From Paraflavitalea devenefica (GTDB lineage Bacteria; Bacteroidota; Bacteroidia; Chitinophagales; Chitinophagaceae): a stretch of DNA of 64,000 nucleotides. Below are positions 53,020-62,129 of the stretch, one piece after another; positions within the stretch are counted from its first letter, which is position 1, and every line of letters begins with the position of its first letter. The stretch covers positions 992,001 through 1,056,000 of the forward strand of contig NZ_JAARML010000001.1 of assembly GCF_011759375.1 (NCBI RefSeq), read 5' to 3'. The position numbers and the translations under genes are program-made. The notes beneath the pieces are model-generated. The model was not told the origin of the DNA and did no database searches. It saw nothing but the letters and a program-made list of their open reading frames with translations.

Positions 53020-54513
53020 TTATTGCTTAACGATTTTGTAAGATTCGGTACGCAGCTCGCCAATGGCTGTTAACAGGTAGATACCTTTGGGAAGATGTGC
53101 GGTAGACAGGTTGATCTCTGTGGTACCCTGTTGGTACACCCCATCTATACCTGCTACTTTTCTTCCGTTCAGGTCTGTAACCCGGCATGAAATTTTTTGT
53201 GCTTTATCTGTATTGACAAACAAGGAGAGGTCATTGATAAAAGGATTTGAGGTGAGTATGACAAGCCGGCCTTTATTTTTCTGTGGATTCAGCATTTTTT
53301 TAGTACTCAGGTATTGTTTATCCCCATCCAGGTCTACCTGTACGAGCCGGTAATAACTGATCTGCGCCAGCGGTTGCTCATCGGTGAAAGTGTATAGGTT
53401 TTCAAGGGTGCTGGTGCCTTTACCCGGGATGGTGGCAAGGGTGGTGAACCGGCCATCCTGGCCGGCACGTTCTATAATGAAGGAAGCATTATCGTTTTCG
53501 GAAGCAGTGATCCATTGCAGGTACATTTTTTCATTGGCATACCGTACGGAGAATTGTTTGAGCCTTACAGGCAGCACCTCCAGGCTGTTTGATAAGAACC
53601 ATTCATAAAGATTGGCCCCGGTGCCGGTTGGCGGCCTGAAGCCCGGATAGTAAAGAGCCAGCCAGGTGTCGTGATTAAAAGGACGGCAGTATAGTAGTTG
53701 TTGTTCCAGCGGAAAAGGCCAGGGCTGTTGTGCCGGCGGAAGTGGAGGCGGCAGCCTTGTATAGCGGGGCGCCACGGCACCGCTGTGGCTGTTGATCTGG
53801 TTTACCCAATCGTCTGGTATGCTCACCACACAGGGATTATCGATCGAGCAATGAACGAACCAGGTAGCCAGGCCTGCGGCAGCAATGTTGGCCGGTCCCT
53901 GGGGACGTAATGATACTTCATAACATAGTGAGCTCAGGGCCACTGCAGCCACACGCTGTGCATGCGGCAAGCTGCTGCCCACATAATCTATGGAAAGATT
54001 GGCCCCGCTGCTCATGCCCGTCATATATATCCTGGAAGGATCAATCCGGTAATTCGCCAGCGCATAGTCAATAAAGTCATCTATTGCATCACCATAGTTA
54101 AATGGGGATTGATATTGTGAATACTGCGGCATTAAAACGATGAAGGAATAAGATTGCCCGCCTACTGTGGTAATAGTGGGATAGATACCATTTTCAATAT
54201 TGCCGGGCAGTGCAGTAGAGCCATCACCGATGATTTCACAGAGTTGGTCCTGCGAGCCATCACCAATGGCCTGCAAGCCGTGGAAGTAGATGATTACGGG
54301 ATATTTTTTAGTGGGATTGGTGCTGTAATCGGCGGGTAGTAATCGTAAGAAACCCTTAATGAAGCCACTCCCTATCCACTCAGCAGCAGGCAAGGTGATC
54401 CTCTCCAGGTTAACCGGAGTGCATTGTGGTGCGGCATGATAACCGAGTGTGCAAAGAATGGCCAAACAGACTATTCTTTGCCTAATAGCGGGTAGCCGGT
54501 TAAGCATATTCAT
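53020..54513 (-). CDS. Secreted alpha/beta-hydrolase (esterase) with T9SS sorting domain, copy 2
   Basis: 497 residues, signal peptide to about residue 29 (LCTLGYHAAPQ). The same layout as the downstream paralog: YPVIIYFHGLQAIGDGSQD, nucleophile elbow MTGMSSGAN (S168), histidine candidate in RPFNHDTWLALYY, FnIII-like MYLQWITASENDNASFIIER, and a type-A sorting domain ending TESYKIVKQ. Sequence identity with copy 1 is moderate by eye, so the duplication is old or the substrates differ. The gap to copy 1 is 53 bp, same strand, probably co-transcribed. Confidence 0.9.
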   Translation of the reverse strand: MNMLNRLPAIRQRIVCLAILCTLGYHAAPQCTPVNLERITLPAAEWIGSGFIKGFLRLLPADYSTNPTKKYPVIIYFHGLQAIGDGSQDQLCEIIGDGSTALPGNIENGIYPTITTVGGQSYSFIVLMPQYSQYQSPFNYGDAIDDFIDYALANYRIDPSRIYMTGMSSGANLSIDYVGSSLPHAQRVAAVALSSLCYEVSLRPQGPANIAAAGLATWFVHCSIDNPCVVSIPDDWVNQINSHSGAVAPRYTRLPPPLPPAQQPWPFPLEQQLLYCRPFNHDTWLALYYPGFRPPTGTGANLYEWFLSNSLEVLPVRLKQFSVRYANEKMYLQWITASENDNASFIIERAGQDGRFTTLATIPGKGTSTLENLYTFTDEQPLAQISYYRLVQVDLDGDKQYLSTKKMLNPQKNKGRLVILTSNPFINDLSLFVNTDKAQKISCRVTDLNGRKVAGIDGVYQQGTTEINLSTAHLPKGIYLLTAIGELRTESYKIVKQ

Positions 54514-54752
54514 TCTTTTAGGGCAATAAATCAGGTGGTACCAGCCGACTGATATTGGAAGGTGGAGCCTTCAAAGGAAGATTGAATTGGTGTGGTAAGC
54601 GGAGGTATTAGTCTTTTCGGGGTACGAAGTAAAGTGGTCAGCTATAATAACTGTCGTTTATAACAGTAAAAATCATGCCACCAGTTATTGGTCTACTCTT
54701 GTGCAGTGATTTTGCGGTAAAGGTACCGGAGATTTTTTTAGGTTGATGATTT

Positions 54753-55250
54753 CTATACAGATAAAGATTTGGGATAATCAAAGAACCAGAAGGTTTTGGA
54801 TGCTTCCTGAAACTGTGCCCAGTTTTGCGTAGCAATCTGTACACCAAAGATGGCACAGGTAGGCATGTCATCAATGCGCACTTCAGTAAGCAGGTTTACA
54901 AATTCTGTGATACCGGGATTGTGTGAAAAGACAGCAATGGTGTTGGCTGTATCGGGTGCCCGGGCAATTACCTGGAAGAAGTTGGCCGGAGAAGCATGGT
55001 ATAGCTCGGAAATGAGGAGGATGTTTTCTTTATCCTGGTTGTATTCTGCAGCAAAAAGGGCGGCTGTTTTACGGGCCCGTTTGGCAGGACTGGACAGGAA
55101 GGCATCAATGTCGATGGATTTGGTCAACAATCGGCGGGCCATTTGGGGGGCATCCTGTTTACCACGCTCGTTAAGCGGACGATCAAAATCCGATTGGGAG
55201 GGATCATCCCAACTGCTTTTAGCATGCCGGACTAACAATAGGTGCTTCAT
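54753..55250 (-). CDS. sixA: SixA-like phosphohistidine phosphatase
   Basis: 165 residues from MKHLLLVRHAKSSW; I use the ATG at 55250 because the RHG-type motif (LVRHA, H9) must be near the N-terminus and the 17 codons before it are the hairpin region. Histidine phosphatase fold: RPLNERGKQDAPQMA (24-38), LSSPAKRARKTAALF (53-67) and FSHNPGITEF (110-119) with the second histidine. SixA removes phosphate from HPt histidines or PTS proteins. The orphan response regulator upstream on the same strand makes a signalling role plausible. Confidence 0.9.
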   Translation of the reverse strand: MKHLLLVRHAKSSWDDPSQSDFDRPLNERGKQDAPQMARRLLTKSIDIDAFLSSPAKRARKTAALFAAEYNQDKENILLISELYHASPANFFQVIARAPDTANTIAVFSHNPGITEFVNLLTEVRIDDMPTCAIFGVQIATQNWAQFQEASKTFWFFDYPKSLSV

Positions 55251-55257
55251 AAAAAAA

Positions 55258-55283
55258 TTTAAGGGGGAATACTCCCCCTTAAA
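55258..55283 (-). terminator. Terminator-like hairpin immediately before sixA
   Basis: Arms about 11 bp (TTTAAGGGGGA and TCCCCCTTAAA) around ATAC, followed on the minus strand by seven T and then the sixA ATG. It may end transcription of the upstream response regulator or act as an attenuator for sixA. Confidence 0.75.
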
Positions 55284-55480
55284 GTACTTAATAAGTTTCA
55301 ATCAAAGGAATCAGACAATAATAAACAGGCCTGTTTTAGTGGTGGTTCCCCATAGGAAGCTAAACGGTCGGCAGGTTTTTATAAGCAAAATCTTTGCCAG
55401 AAGTGGGTATTTTTGACTCAATAGCAGTGGTTTGCAAAAATATTTTTGCTTTTTTCAATACTTTACCACTCCATTTATAG

Positions 55481-56116
55481 CTACAATCCGCTGGCGTTAA
55501 TGTAGTTTATGAGTGAAGCTGTATTTTTCACTTTCAGCTTTTTGAGGATGTTGTGCCGGTGAACTTCCACTGTTTTGATGGCTATGTTGAGCCGGGCAGC
55601 AATTTCTTTGGACGAAAGGCCATCCCTGATGAGGTTGATGACTTCAATTTCCCTTTCAGAAAGCTGATTGAGGCCGGGCAGGCTCTCATCTTCCCCGAGC
55701 ATTTGTACAGAAATGATGTTTTTTACTTCCTGGCAAACGTAGATCTGCCCGTTGTACACTTCTTTGATCGCATCCAGCATTTCCTGGCGGGGTGAGTTTT
55801 TAGTGACGTAGCCACGTGCTCCCATTCGCAGCATTTTCTTGGCGTAAGAAGGCTGCGAGTGCATGGAAACCGCGATGACTTTGGATCCAGGCGCGAGCTT
55901 GCGGATCATTTTCAGGATGTCGAAACCATTGAGGGGCGACATGTTGATGTCCAGGAGTATGATGTTCGGGCGTTTGTCGCGTGCGATCTCTATTGCCCGC
56001 TGACCGTCGCCCACTTCAGCAATTACTTCAAACCCTTCATTCCGGCCTAAGAGAAAGGACCATGTTTCACGGATAAGCGTATGATCGTCAACGATCAGGA
56101 TGGAAATTTTGCTCAT
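55481..56116 (-). CDS. NarL/FixJ-type response regulator (orphan copy)
   Basis: 211 residues: receiver domain (1-120) with DD at 10-11, phosphoacceptor D56 (ILLDINMSP) and the KNS lysine region (YVTKNSPR), then a LuxR-type HTH (SEREIEVINLIRDGLSSKEI, about 150-205). It binds DNA when phosphorylated by a histidine kinase. No kinase is adjacent; it is highly similar to 58863-59504, so both may respond to the kinase at 59525-62011. Upstream of sixA on the same strand with a terminator-like hairpin between. Confidence 0.94.
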   Translation of the reverse strand: MSKISILIVDDHTLIRETWSFLLGRNEGFEVIAEVGDGQRAIEIARDKRPNIILLDINMSPLNGFDILKMIRKLAPGSKVIAVSMHSQPSYAKKMLRMGARGYVTKNSPRQEMLDAIKEVYNGQIYVCQEVKNIISVQMLGEDESLPGLNQLSEREIEVINLIRDGLSSKEIAARLNIAIKTVEVHRHNILKKLKVKNTASLINYINASGL

Positions 56117-56628
56117 AAGACATTCTTTTTACTATGGTATAATTGAGTAAGCAATGGCACACCATGGCTTAGAAACAGTTGCCAACTGTTTTTCCTTTAC
56201 TGCGGGTGCTACTAATTGCTTATGCCTTACCATCGTAAACAAGCCTTCCTCTACAGAATAAAACTTATGCCATCGTCCGTGACTATGATATTAGGATTTT
56301 TTTTTGAATTTATCAATTTCATTTTATCCGGAGAAATGAAATATTGATTAAAAATCCAGTAAAGATTCTTATAGACTTCTTTCCAGTGAGGCCATGATGG
56401 AGTGCTGCTAATTGGCTAAACCGGTACGGAAGACTGGTAATGAGCGGGCTTGGTGTAGGCTTAAAGCCTGTATTATTTGACCGGATACGGGGATAAAAAC
56501 GCCCCGCTTGGAAAAGCAGGGCGACACTAATCAAATACGTTAACCATTAAACCTTATCCTTTTATATTATAACAAATAATCTCAGGTTTTGTACCAAAGG
56601 GAAGTTGAGATTATTTTTGCAGCAATGA
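56117..56628. other. Intergenic region between the orphan regulator and purF
   Basis: 512 bp. It contains the purF terminator (56494-56523), an AAACAGTT-GCC-AACTGTTT palindrome (56173-56191) in the leader of the regulator gene, and an AT-rich stretch (about 56280-56360). A 71-codon open frame here is unlikely to be real. No exact -7 box near the regulator start. Confidence 0.55.
56494..56523 (-). terminator. purF terminator
   Basis: On the minus strand CGCCCTGCTT-TTCC-AAGCGGGGCG then TTTTT, with one U-G wobble that would be an A-C mismatch in plus RNA. It is 106 bp beyond the purF stop. Confidence 0.85.
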
Positions 56629-58476
56629 TTAGTATCCCCTGACGTTTTTACCTTCCATGAAGTTGATGAAGGCTTTATTAACTACCCTGTTACCGCCGGG
56701 TGTGGGGTAATTGCCGGTAAAGTACCAATCGCCCGTATTGGTAGGGCAAGCCCGGTGCAGGGATTCAATGGTCTGGAAAATGACCTGTACCGGAATGGTA
56801 AGCCCTTTGGGCGTAATGAGCTGTGCTATTTTATCAGAGATCTCTTCGGTAGTAAAGGGTTTATACACCAGGCGAACCAGGTTTTCCGTATGCAACTGGT
56901 CCAGGCGCTGCAGCTCTTTGCACTTTTCATAGACCTCCTGCAGGCAGTTTTCCTTGCCTTTGTCTTTCATGAGCTCAATGGCGGCCCTGAAGGCGATGAA
57001 ATCGCCCAGCTTGCTCATGTCTATGCCATAGCAATCCGGATACCGTATTTGCGGGGCAGAAGACACAACGATGATTTTTTTGGGTTCCAGCCGCGCCAGC
57101 ATGCGTACAATACTTTCCTTGAGTGTGGTACCGCGAACGATGGAATCATCAATGACCACGAGCGTATCTTTCCCCTTTTCCACTGTCCCGTAGGTGATGT
57201 CATATACGTGCTGCACCATTTCATTCCGGCTGGTATCGGCTGTGATGAAGGTGCGCATTTTCACATCCTTGATGGCAATTTTCTCCACCCGTACTTTACG
57301 GTTGATCATTTCTGACAATTTCTCTTCCGTAATGTCTTTGCCCCAGGATAAGATGCGCTGGATCTTTACTTTTTTGAGGTAATCATCGAGCCCCTTTTGC
57401 AGCCCGTAAAAGGCTACTTCAGCGGTATTGGGAATGAATGAGAAGATGGTATTTTTCAGGTCATGATTGACTGCGCTGAGGATCTGGTCGCTGAGGTTGT
57501 ATCCGAGTGCATTCCTTTCGCGGTAGATCTTTTCATCGCTGCCACGGGAGAAGTAGATCCGCTCAAAGCTACAGGCGCGGCGTTCTTTGGGCTGAAGGAT
57601 CTGGTCGACAATAATGTTACCGTCGGCCTTCACGATCAATCCCATACCGGGCATTAGTTCCTGCACCTCATTTTCTCCTACGTTGAATACGGTACGGATG
57701 GCCGAACGTTCAGAAGCGGCTACTATAACGTCATCATCTATATAGTAATAGGCGGGACGAATGCCATTGGCATCCCTGAATACAAAGGAATCGCCATTGC
57801 CAATGAGGCCACCCACCGTGAAGCCCCCATCGAATAAAGGAACGGCCTTGCGTAATATTTTAAGTACATCGAGGTTGCCGGGCGCTTCTTCATCGGCCTT
57901 TACGGCAAAATGATGGATGACCTCCATCATGGCTGCCAGGTCGCTTTGCTTCTGAAAATCGCCGGGCTCCACATTGATAAGCGCAAAAAGCTCGTCGGTA
58001 TTGACCAGGTTGAAGTTACCCGCCAACGCCAGGTTATGGGCGGGGATGGTATTGCGCTTGATGAAGGGATGACAGAATTCTACATTGTTTTTCCCCTGGG
58101 TGCCATAGCGCAGGTGTCCCAGCAATAGTTCACCAATGAAGGAGATATGTCCTTTCATGAGCCCGGGATGCCTGAGCAGATCGGGCTGGTATTGTTCCAG
58201 TTCCTTTACTTCATTGTTGATCTTGGTAAATATGTCTGCTATCGGCTGGTTCGCATTGCTGCGTATACGGTTCAGGAAGGGATAGCCAGGCTCCACGTTG
58301 AGTTTAACCGCTGCTACACCGGCGCCATCCTGGCCGCGGTTGTGCTGCTTTTCCATGAGCAGGTACAGCTTATTAAGGCCCCACATTACTGTACCGTATT
58401 GTTGCTGATAATAGGAGAACGGCTTGCGTAAACGTATGAATGCCAATCCGCATTCATGTTTTATTTCATCACTCAT
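56629..58476 (-). CDS. purF: Amidophosphoribosyltransferase (PurF-like), long form
   Basis: 615 residues versus roughly 470-510 for canonical PurF. Glutaminase half: nucleophile C9 after an eight-residue propeptide (MSDEIKHEC), KQHNRGQDGAGVA (44-56), HLRYGTQGKNN (121-131) and GNFNLVN (153-159). Phosphoribosyltransferase half: PRPP loop VVIDDSIVRGTTL (440-452). It makes phosphoribosylamine from PRPP and glutamine, the first step of purine synthesis. The extra length lies in an N-terminal insertion (about 63-110) and a C-terminal extension. A second, canonical PurF may exist elsewhere, in which case this copy's role is open. No purine genes adjoin it. Confidence 0.87.
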   Translation of the reverse strand: MSDEIKHECGLAFIRLRKPFSYYQQQYGTVMWGLNKLYLLMEKQHNRGQDGAGVAAVKLNVEPGYPFLNRIRSNANQPIADIFTKINNEVKELEQYQPDLLRHPGLMKGHISFIGELLLGHLRYGTQGKNNVEFCHPFIKRNTIPAHNLALAGNFNLVNTDELFALINVEPGDFQKQSDLAAMMEVIHHFAVKADEEAPGNLDVLKILRKAVPLFDGGFTVGGLIGNGDSFVFRDANGIRPAYYYIDDDVIVAASERSAIRTVFNVGENEVQELMPGMGLIVKADGNIIVDQILQPKERRACSFERIYFSRGSDEKIYRERNALGYNLSDQILSAVNHDLKNTIFSFIPNTAEVAFYGLQKGLDDYLKKVKIQRILSWGKDITEEKLSEMINRKVRVEKIAIKDVKMRTFITADTSRNEMVQHVYDITYGTVEKGKDTLVVIDDSIVRGTTLKESIVRMLARLEPKKIIVVSSAPQIRYPDCYGIDMSKLGDFIAFRAAIELMKDKGKENCLQEVYEKCKELQRLDQLHTENLVRLVYKPFTTEEISDKIAQLITPKGLTIPVQVIFQTIESLHRACPTNTGDWYFTGNYPTPGGNRVVNKAFINFMEGKNVRGY

Positions 58477-58499
58477 GGATTACTCCCGATTAAGAGGCG

Positions 58500-58507
58500 C
58501 AAAGGTA
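58500..58507 (-). promoter_or_regulatory. Candidate -7 promoter box TACCTTTG for purF
   Basis: Exact TAnnTTTG on the minus strand, ending 23 nt before the purF ATG at 58476. Confidence 0.5.
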
Positions 58508-58580
58508 GGAATAGTTTGTGGTTTTTGGTAGGTGCTTTATGACGGGAGGTAGCAGAATACTGCAAGATTAACAAAGCGTA

Positions 58581-58624
58581 AAAAAAAGCCCCCAGTTTTC
58601 ATAGGAACTTGGGGGTGGTTTTTT
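58581..58624. terminator. Terminator after the second response regulator
   Basis: A-run, then GCCCCCAG...CTTGGGGGT stem with one bulge, then a T-run; symmetrical enough to work both ways. It lies about 240 bp beyond the stop at 58863. Confidence 0.75.
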
Positions 58625-58862
58625 CAAAAGGATTGGATCTTCTTTTTTTCATAGAATCGGCTGCTGTTCAGGGTCTGGGGTCACGGCCATAACAGGTATT
58701 GGATTTCGGTGCAAGATGTTTGATTTCGGTCAATGCGTAACTAAATGGACCATTGTTTTTCAATGATCTATGGAGTTTTTTCAGAATTATTTACAGGGAT
58801 ACCCTTAGGTGTCAGCCCCGAGCGGACAATCTGACGTATGAAAAGCCACTGATTTCAATGAT

Positions 58863-59504
58863 TTACAGGCTGGTAGCCAGGCTATTGATGTAGTTTACGA
58901 GCGAAGCGGCATTTTTAAGTTTGAGCTTTTTAAGGATGTTGTGGCGATGGACCTCTACTGTTTTAAGAGAGATTTTTAAGATGGTAGCTATTTCTTTGGA
59001 GGATTGGCCTTCCTTAATGAGGTTGATGATCTCAATCTCCCGGCCAGTGAGGGCATTGACGTTGGGCATTTCCTGCTTTTCATCCAGCACAAGCTCGGAA
59101 ATGTTGTTCTTGATCTCATCGCAGATGTATTTATTACCGCTATGGACGGAGAGGATGGCTTCGATCATTTCATCTTTGGAGGAGTTTTTGGTAACATAGC
59201 CACGGGCTCCTATTTGCAGCATTTTCTTGGCATAAGCGGGCTGGGAATGCATGGAGATGCCAATTACTTTTGATCCCGGTGAGAGTTTCCTGATTTTTTC
59301 CGTGGCTTCAAAACCTGATATAGGAGCTATGTTGATATCCATGAGCACGATTTGCGGCTTTTTGTTTTTGGCATGTTCTACAGCTTCTTCAGAATCACCA
59401 CATTCTGCCACGACTACAAAGCGGGGATCATTGTTTAAGATGTAACTCCAGGTTTCTCTGATTAGCTTGTGGTCATCGGCAATAAGTACACTGATCTTTT
59501 CCAT
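58863..59504 (-). CDS. NarL/FixJ-type response regulator paired with the PAS/GAF kinase
   Basis: 213 residues: receiver with DD 10-11, phosphoacceptor D56 (VLMDINIAP), YVTKNSSK, then LuxR-type HTH (TGREIEIINLIKEGQSSKEI, about 150-205). It starts 20 bp after the histidine kinase stop, so kinase and regulator form one two-component operon. It closely resembles 55481-56116 throughout, including MHSQPAYAKKMLQIGARGYV versus MHSQPSYAKKMLRMGARGYV. Confidence 0.95.
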   Translation of the reverse strand: MEKISVLIADDHKLIRETWSYILNNDPRFVVVAECGDSEEAVEHAKNKKPQIVLMDINIAPISGFEATEKIRKLSPGSKVIGISMHSQPAYAKKMLQIGARGYVTKNSSKDEMIEAILSVHSGNKYICDEIKNNISELVLDEKQEMPNVNALTGREIEIINLIKEGQSSKEIATILKISLKTVEVHRHNILKKLKLKNAASLVNYINSLATSL

Positions 59505-59524
59505 AGTAAAGGTGTTTTTTGCAA

Positions 59525-62011
59525 TTATAGCGGAACGTTGATATTAAGTGTGCATCCCTCCCCGGGCGCTGTGATGATGTTGACCTTTCCATTGAACAGT
59601 TGCGCCCGGCTGGCAATGTTTGACAGGCCCACCCCTTTTTTGGCTTTGACCTTTTCGGGTTCAAAGCCCTTTCCATTATCCCGGATGGTAAGATCAATGG
59701 TACGCGGGTCTACGGCCAGTTCAATAAGCGCCCTGGCTGCGCTGGCATGTTTGAGTACGTTGTTGACCTGCTCCTGGATGATCCGGAAAAGCATGAGCTT
59801 TCTTTTTTCATCTATCGTTGCATCAATATCGCCCCGGTGGCGAAATTCCATTTCCAGTTGCTTGGTGGCATTGATGTTTTCAACGAGGTCCTGTATGGAT
59901 ACGATCAATCCCAGGTCGCCAATACTGGCTGGCACGAGAGACCGGGAGATGCTGCGAATTTCATTGATGGCATCGCTAATGTTATCTGAACAACGGTTAA
60001 TGAGCTCGGTTGTTTCAGTTTCTTCATGCTTCGCCATTTCGAGGTATAGCTTGGCAGTGGTAAGGATCTGGTTTACATTATCATGCAACTCCTTGCCAAT
60101 ATCAGCCCGCTCTTTTTCCTGTGCATTGACGACAGCCTGTGCGATGGACTTTTGTTTGTCGAGTTCCTGTTTTAACAGTTGCTTTTCCAGTTCTTTTTTC
60201 TCCGTGATGTTCTGCATGGAGCCTATCATGCGGTTTATTTTCCCTTCGTGGTCAAAAATAAGGAACCCACGATCATGAACAAGTGCATATTCTCCATTTG
60301 CTTTTCTGAACCGGTATTCATCTTCCCATGTCCTTGATTTATTGCTATTAATAAATTGCTCTAATCTTGTTACGACACGTTCACGGTCGTCGGGATGGAT
60401 GCAGGACTCCCAAAAGCCGGCGGATTGCTGGATGTAACCGGGCCGGTAACCGAAAAGCGTATAGAAGCCTTCGCCCAGGTGCATGCTGCCATTGTTCAAT
60501 ACATCCCAGTCCCATATCGCATCATTGGTAACCCGGGTTACGAGCAGGTACCGTTCATGACTTATCCGGATGCGGGCTTCCGCATTTTTATTTTCTATGA
60601 TGATGCGCAGCAGGTTACCCACCCTTTCAAGAATGGCTGGCTCTTCTGCGCCGGGCGTTTTTGGATATTTGTAGTAGGCGGCAATGGTGGCTACCACTTC
60701 CTGCTGACCGTTGAGAATAGGAAAGGACCAACAGGCTTTAAGACCAAATTTATCGGCCACAGAGCGGTAGTCTTCCCAAAGGGGGTCCTGGCTTATATCG
60801 GATGAAATGACGGGTTGCTTACGCCAGATGGCTGTACCACAAGAGCCCACGGAAGGGCCTGGTTTCAGGTTGCGGATGATGGTGGTATATTCTGCCGGTA
60901 TACTGGGAGCCGAGAGGTGATCAAGACCACCGTGATCCGGATTTACAGTTATTACAGAGCACAACATGCCGGGGAAGAAGCATTCCAGGCCTTCCAGGAA
61001 GTAATCTGTTATGGTTTTGAGGGAAATGCCGGGCAGGGCATTCATTTCCAGTACCTGTTTTTCGAGCCGCAACAGTTGTTCCTGTTTATACCGTGCTATT
61101 TCCGCTTCCCGCAAGGTGGTGATATCCCGGTGAATACCGGCAATACCTACCCGCCTGCCATCATGGTCTTTTACAAATGCAAGGGAGCAACGCATGTAGA
61201 TCCGTTTCCCATCAGCACGGTCAAAATAAGCAAGACCTTCCCAGGCATCTTTCAGGTATAGTTCTTTTAAAGCTTCTTCCCGTGTACATTCCGGGTATTT
61301 ATGGTCTATGAAGTCGCGTATGGGATGGCCCAGTATCCGGGAAGCCGGAATGCCATAGATATTTTCGGCTGCTTTGTTAAAAACAGTGACGGTGAATTGA
61401 AGATCGGTAGATATGATGGCATCAGAAACGTTGTTCACTGCCTGCATTTGCAGGAAGGTTTTTTCAACGGCTATTTTCCGGGAATGAATGTTGGTAGTGG
61501 TGATGATGTATCCCTGAAAAACACCCTGCTCAGTAAACCGGGGTATTCCGGTATCTCTTACCCATTGGTATTCACCAACGTTGTTCCTTAACCGGTATTC
61601 TATGGTAATGGGTTCCTGCTGTTGTATTTGCTCCTGGTATTTTTCGATGGCGCCAGGCATGTCATCCGGATGAATGATGGCCGGCCATCCTTCGGCCAGC
61701 AGCTCTTCCCTGCCAAGACCGGTATAACGGCTCCAACTTTTATTTACACAGAGAAGCTGGTCCCGCTCATCAACGATGCGGACCATGGCAGCCATATCAG
61801 CAAAAGGCGAGCATATTTCTATTGACGATGACACAGGCGCTTCTATAAAAAGATCGTCCAGTTGTTCATTTGCATTTTTCCCGGTAACCGGCATAATGCC
61901 TGGTGAAGCAGATGATGTATAACCCTGCGCATCGGTCTGCAGACAGAAGGTGTGTCCTTCAATGTGCCCGGATTTTGTAGTCTGCTGTAGCATTATGGTT
62001 AGCAATACCAT
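59525..62011 (-). CDS. Cytosolic PAS/GAF sensor histidine kinase (NarX/DesK-type HisKA_3)
   Basis: 828 residues (an inner ATG at 61993 would drop six). No membrane segment, so it senses inside the cell. Domains: PAS 1 (about 62-180, VNKSWSRYTGLGREELLAEG), PAS 2 (185-305, FNKAAENIYGIPASRILGHP), GAF (320-478, SVGSCGTAIWRKQPVI), PAS 3 (485-605, YTLFGYRPGYIQQSAGFWES), HisKA_3 with phosphorylated H643 (KELHDNVNQIL), and HATPase_c (about 735-825: QEQVNNVLKHA, IRDNGKGFEPEKV, GVGLSNIASRAQL). The GAF/PAS sensors could bind small ligands or haem, not decidable here. First gene of the two-component operon. Confidence 0.94.
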   Translation of the reverse strand: MVLLTIMLQQTTKSGHIEGHTFCLQTDAQGYTSSASPGIMPVTGKNANEQLDDLFIEAPVSSSIEICSPFADMAAMVRIVDERDQLLCVNKSWSRYTGLGREELLAEGWPAIIHPDDMPGAIEKYQEQIQQQEPITIEYRLRNNVGEYQWVRDTGIPRFTEQGVFQGYIITTTNIHSRKIAVEKTFLQMQAVNNVSDAIISTDLQFTVTVFNKAAENIYGIPASRILGHPIRDFIDHKYPECTREEALKELYLKDAWEGLAYFDRADGKRIYMRCSLAFVKDHDGRRVGIAGIHRDITTLREAEIARYKQEQLLRLEKQVLEMNALPGISLKTITDYFLEGLECFFPGMLCSVITVNPDHGGLDHLSAPSIPAEYTTIIRNLKPGPSVGSCGTAIWRKQPVISSDISQDPLWEDYRSVADKFGLKACWSFPILNGQQEVVATIAAYYKYPKTPGAEEPAILERVGNLLRIIIENKNAEARIRISHERYLLVTRVTNDAIWDWDVLNNGSMHLGEGFYTLFGYRPGYIQQSAGFWESCIHPDDRERVVTRLEQFINSNKSRTWEDEYRFRKANGEYALVHDRGFLIFDHEGKINRMIGSMQNITEKKELEKQLLKQELDKQKSIAQAVVNAQEKERADIGKELHDNVNQILTTAKLYLEMAKHEETETTELINRCSDNISDAINEIRSISRSLVPASIGDLGLIVSIQDLVENINATKQLEMEFRHRGDIDATIDEKRKLMLFRIIQEQVNNVLKHASAARALIELAVDPRTIDLTIRDNGKGFEPEKVKAKKGVGLSNIASRAQLFNGKVNIITAPGEGCTLNINVPL

Positions 62012-62129
62012 TGAACCATACAGCAGCCCGTGCCGACGTGGTAGAATGGTAAAGGACTAACAAATTACTTTAAAGCCGTTGCTTATATACCAGTATCCTT
62101 ATTTTTCTATGTGCTATAAGTGTTTACAC

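Larger units (their letters stand above)
58477..58862. other. Intergenic region between purF and the second response regulator
   Basis: 386 bp: purF promoter box (58500-58507), a bidirectional terminator (58581-58624) and a featureless AT-rich stretch (58625-58862). No PurR-like or riboswitch structure recognised. Confidence 0.55.

Noticed and set aside
56319..56534. 71-codon open frame upstream of the orphan regulator
   Set aside because: It overlaps the purF terminator and has no protein-like features.
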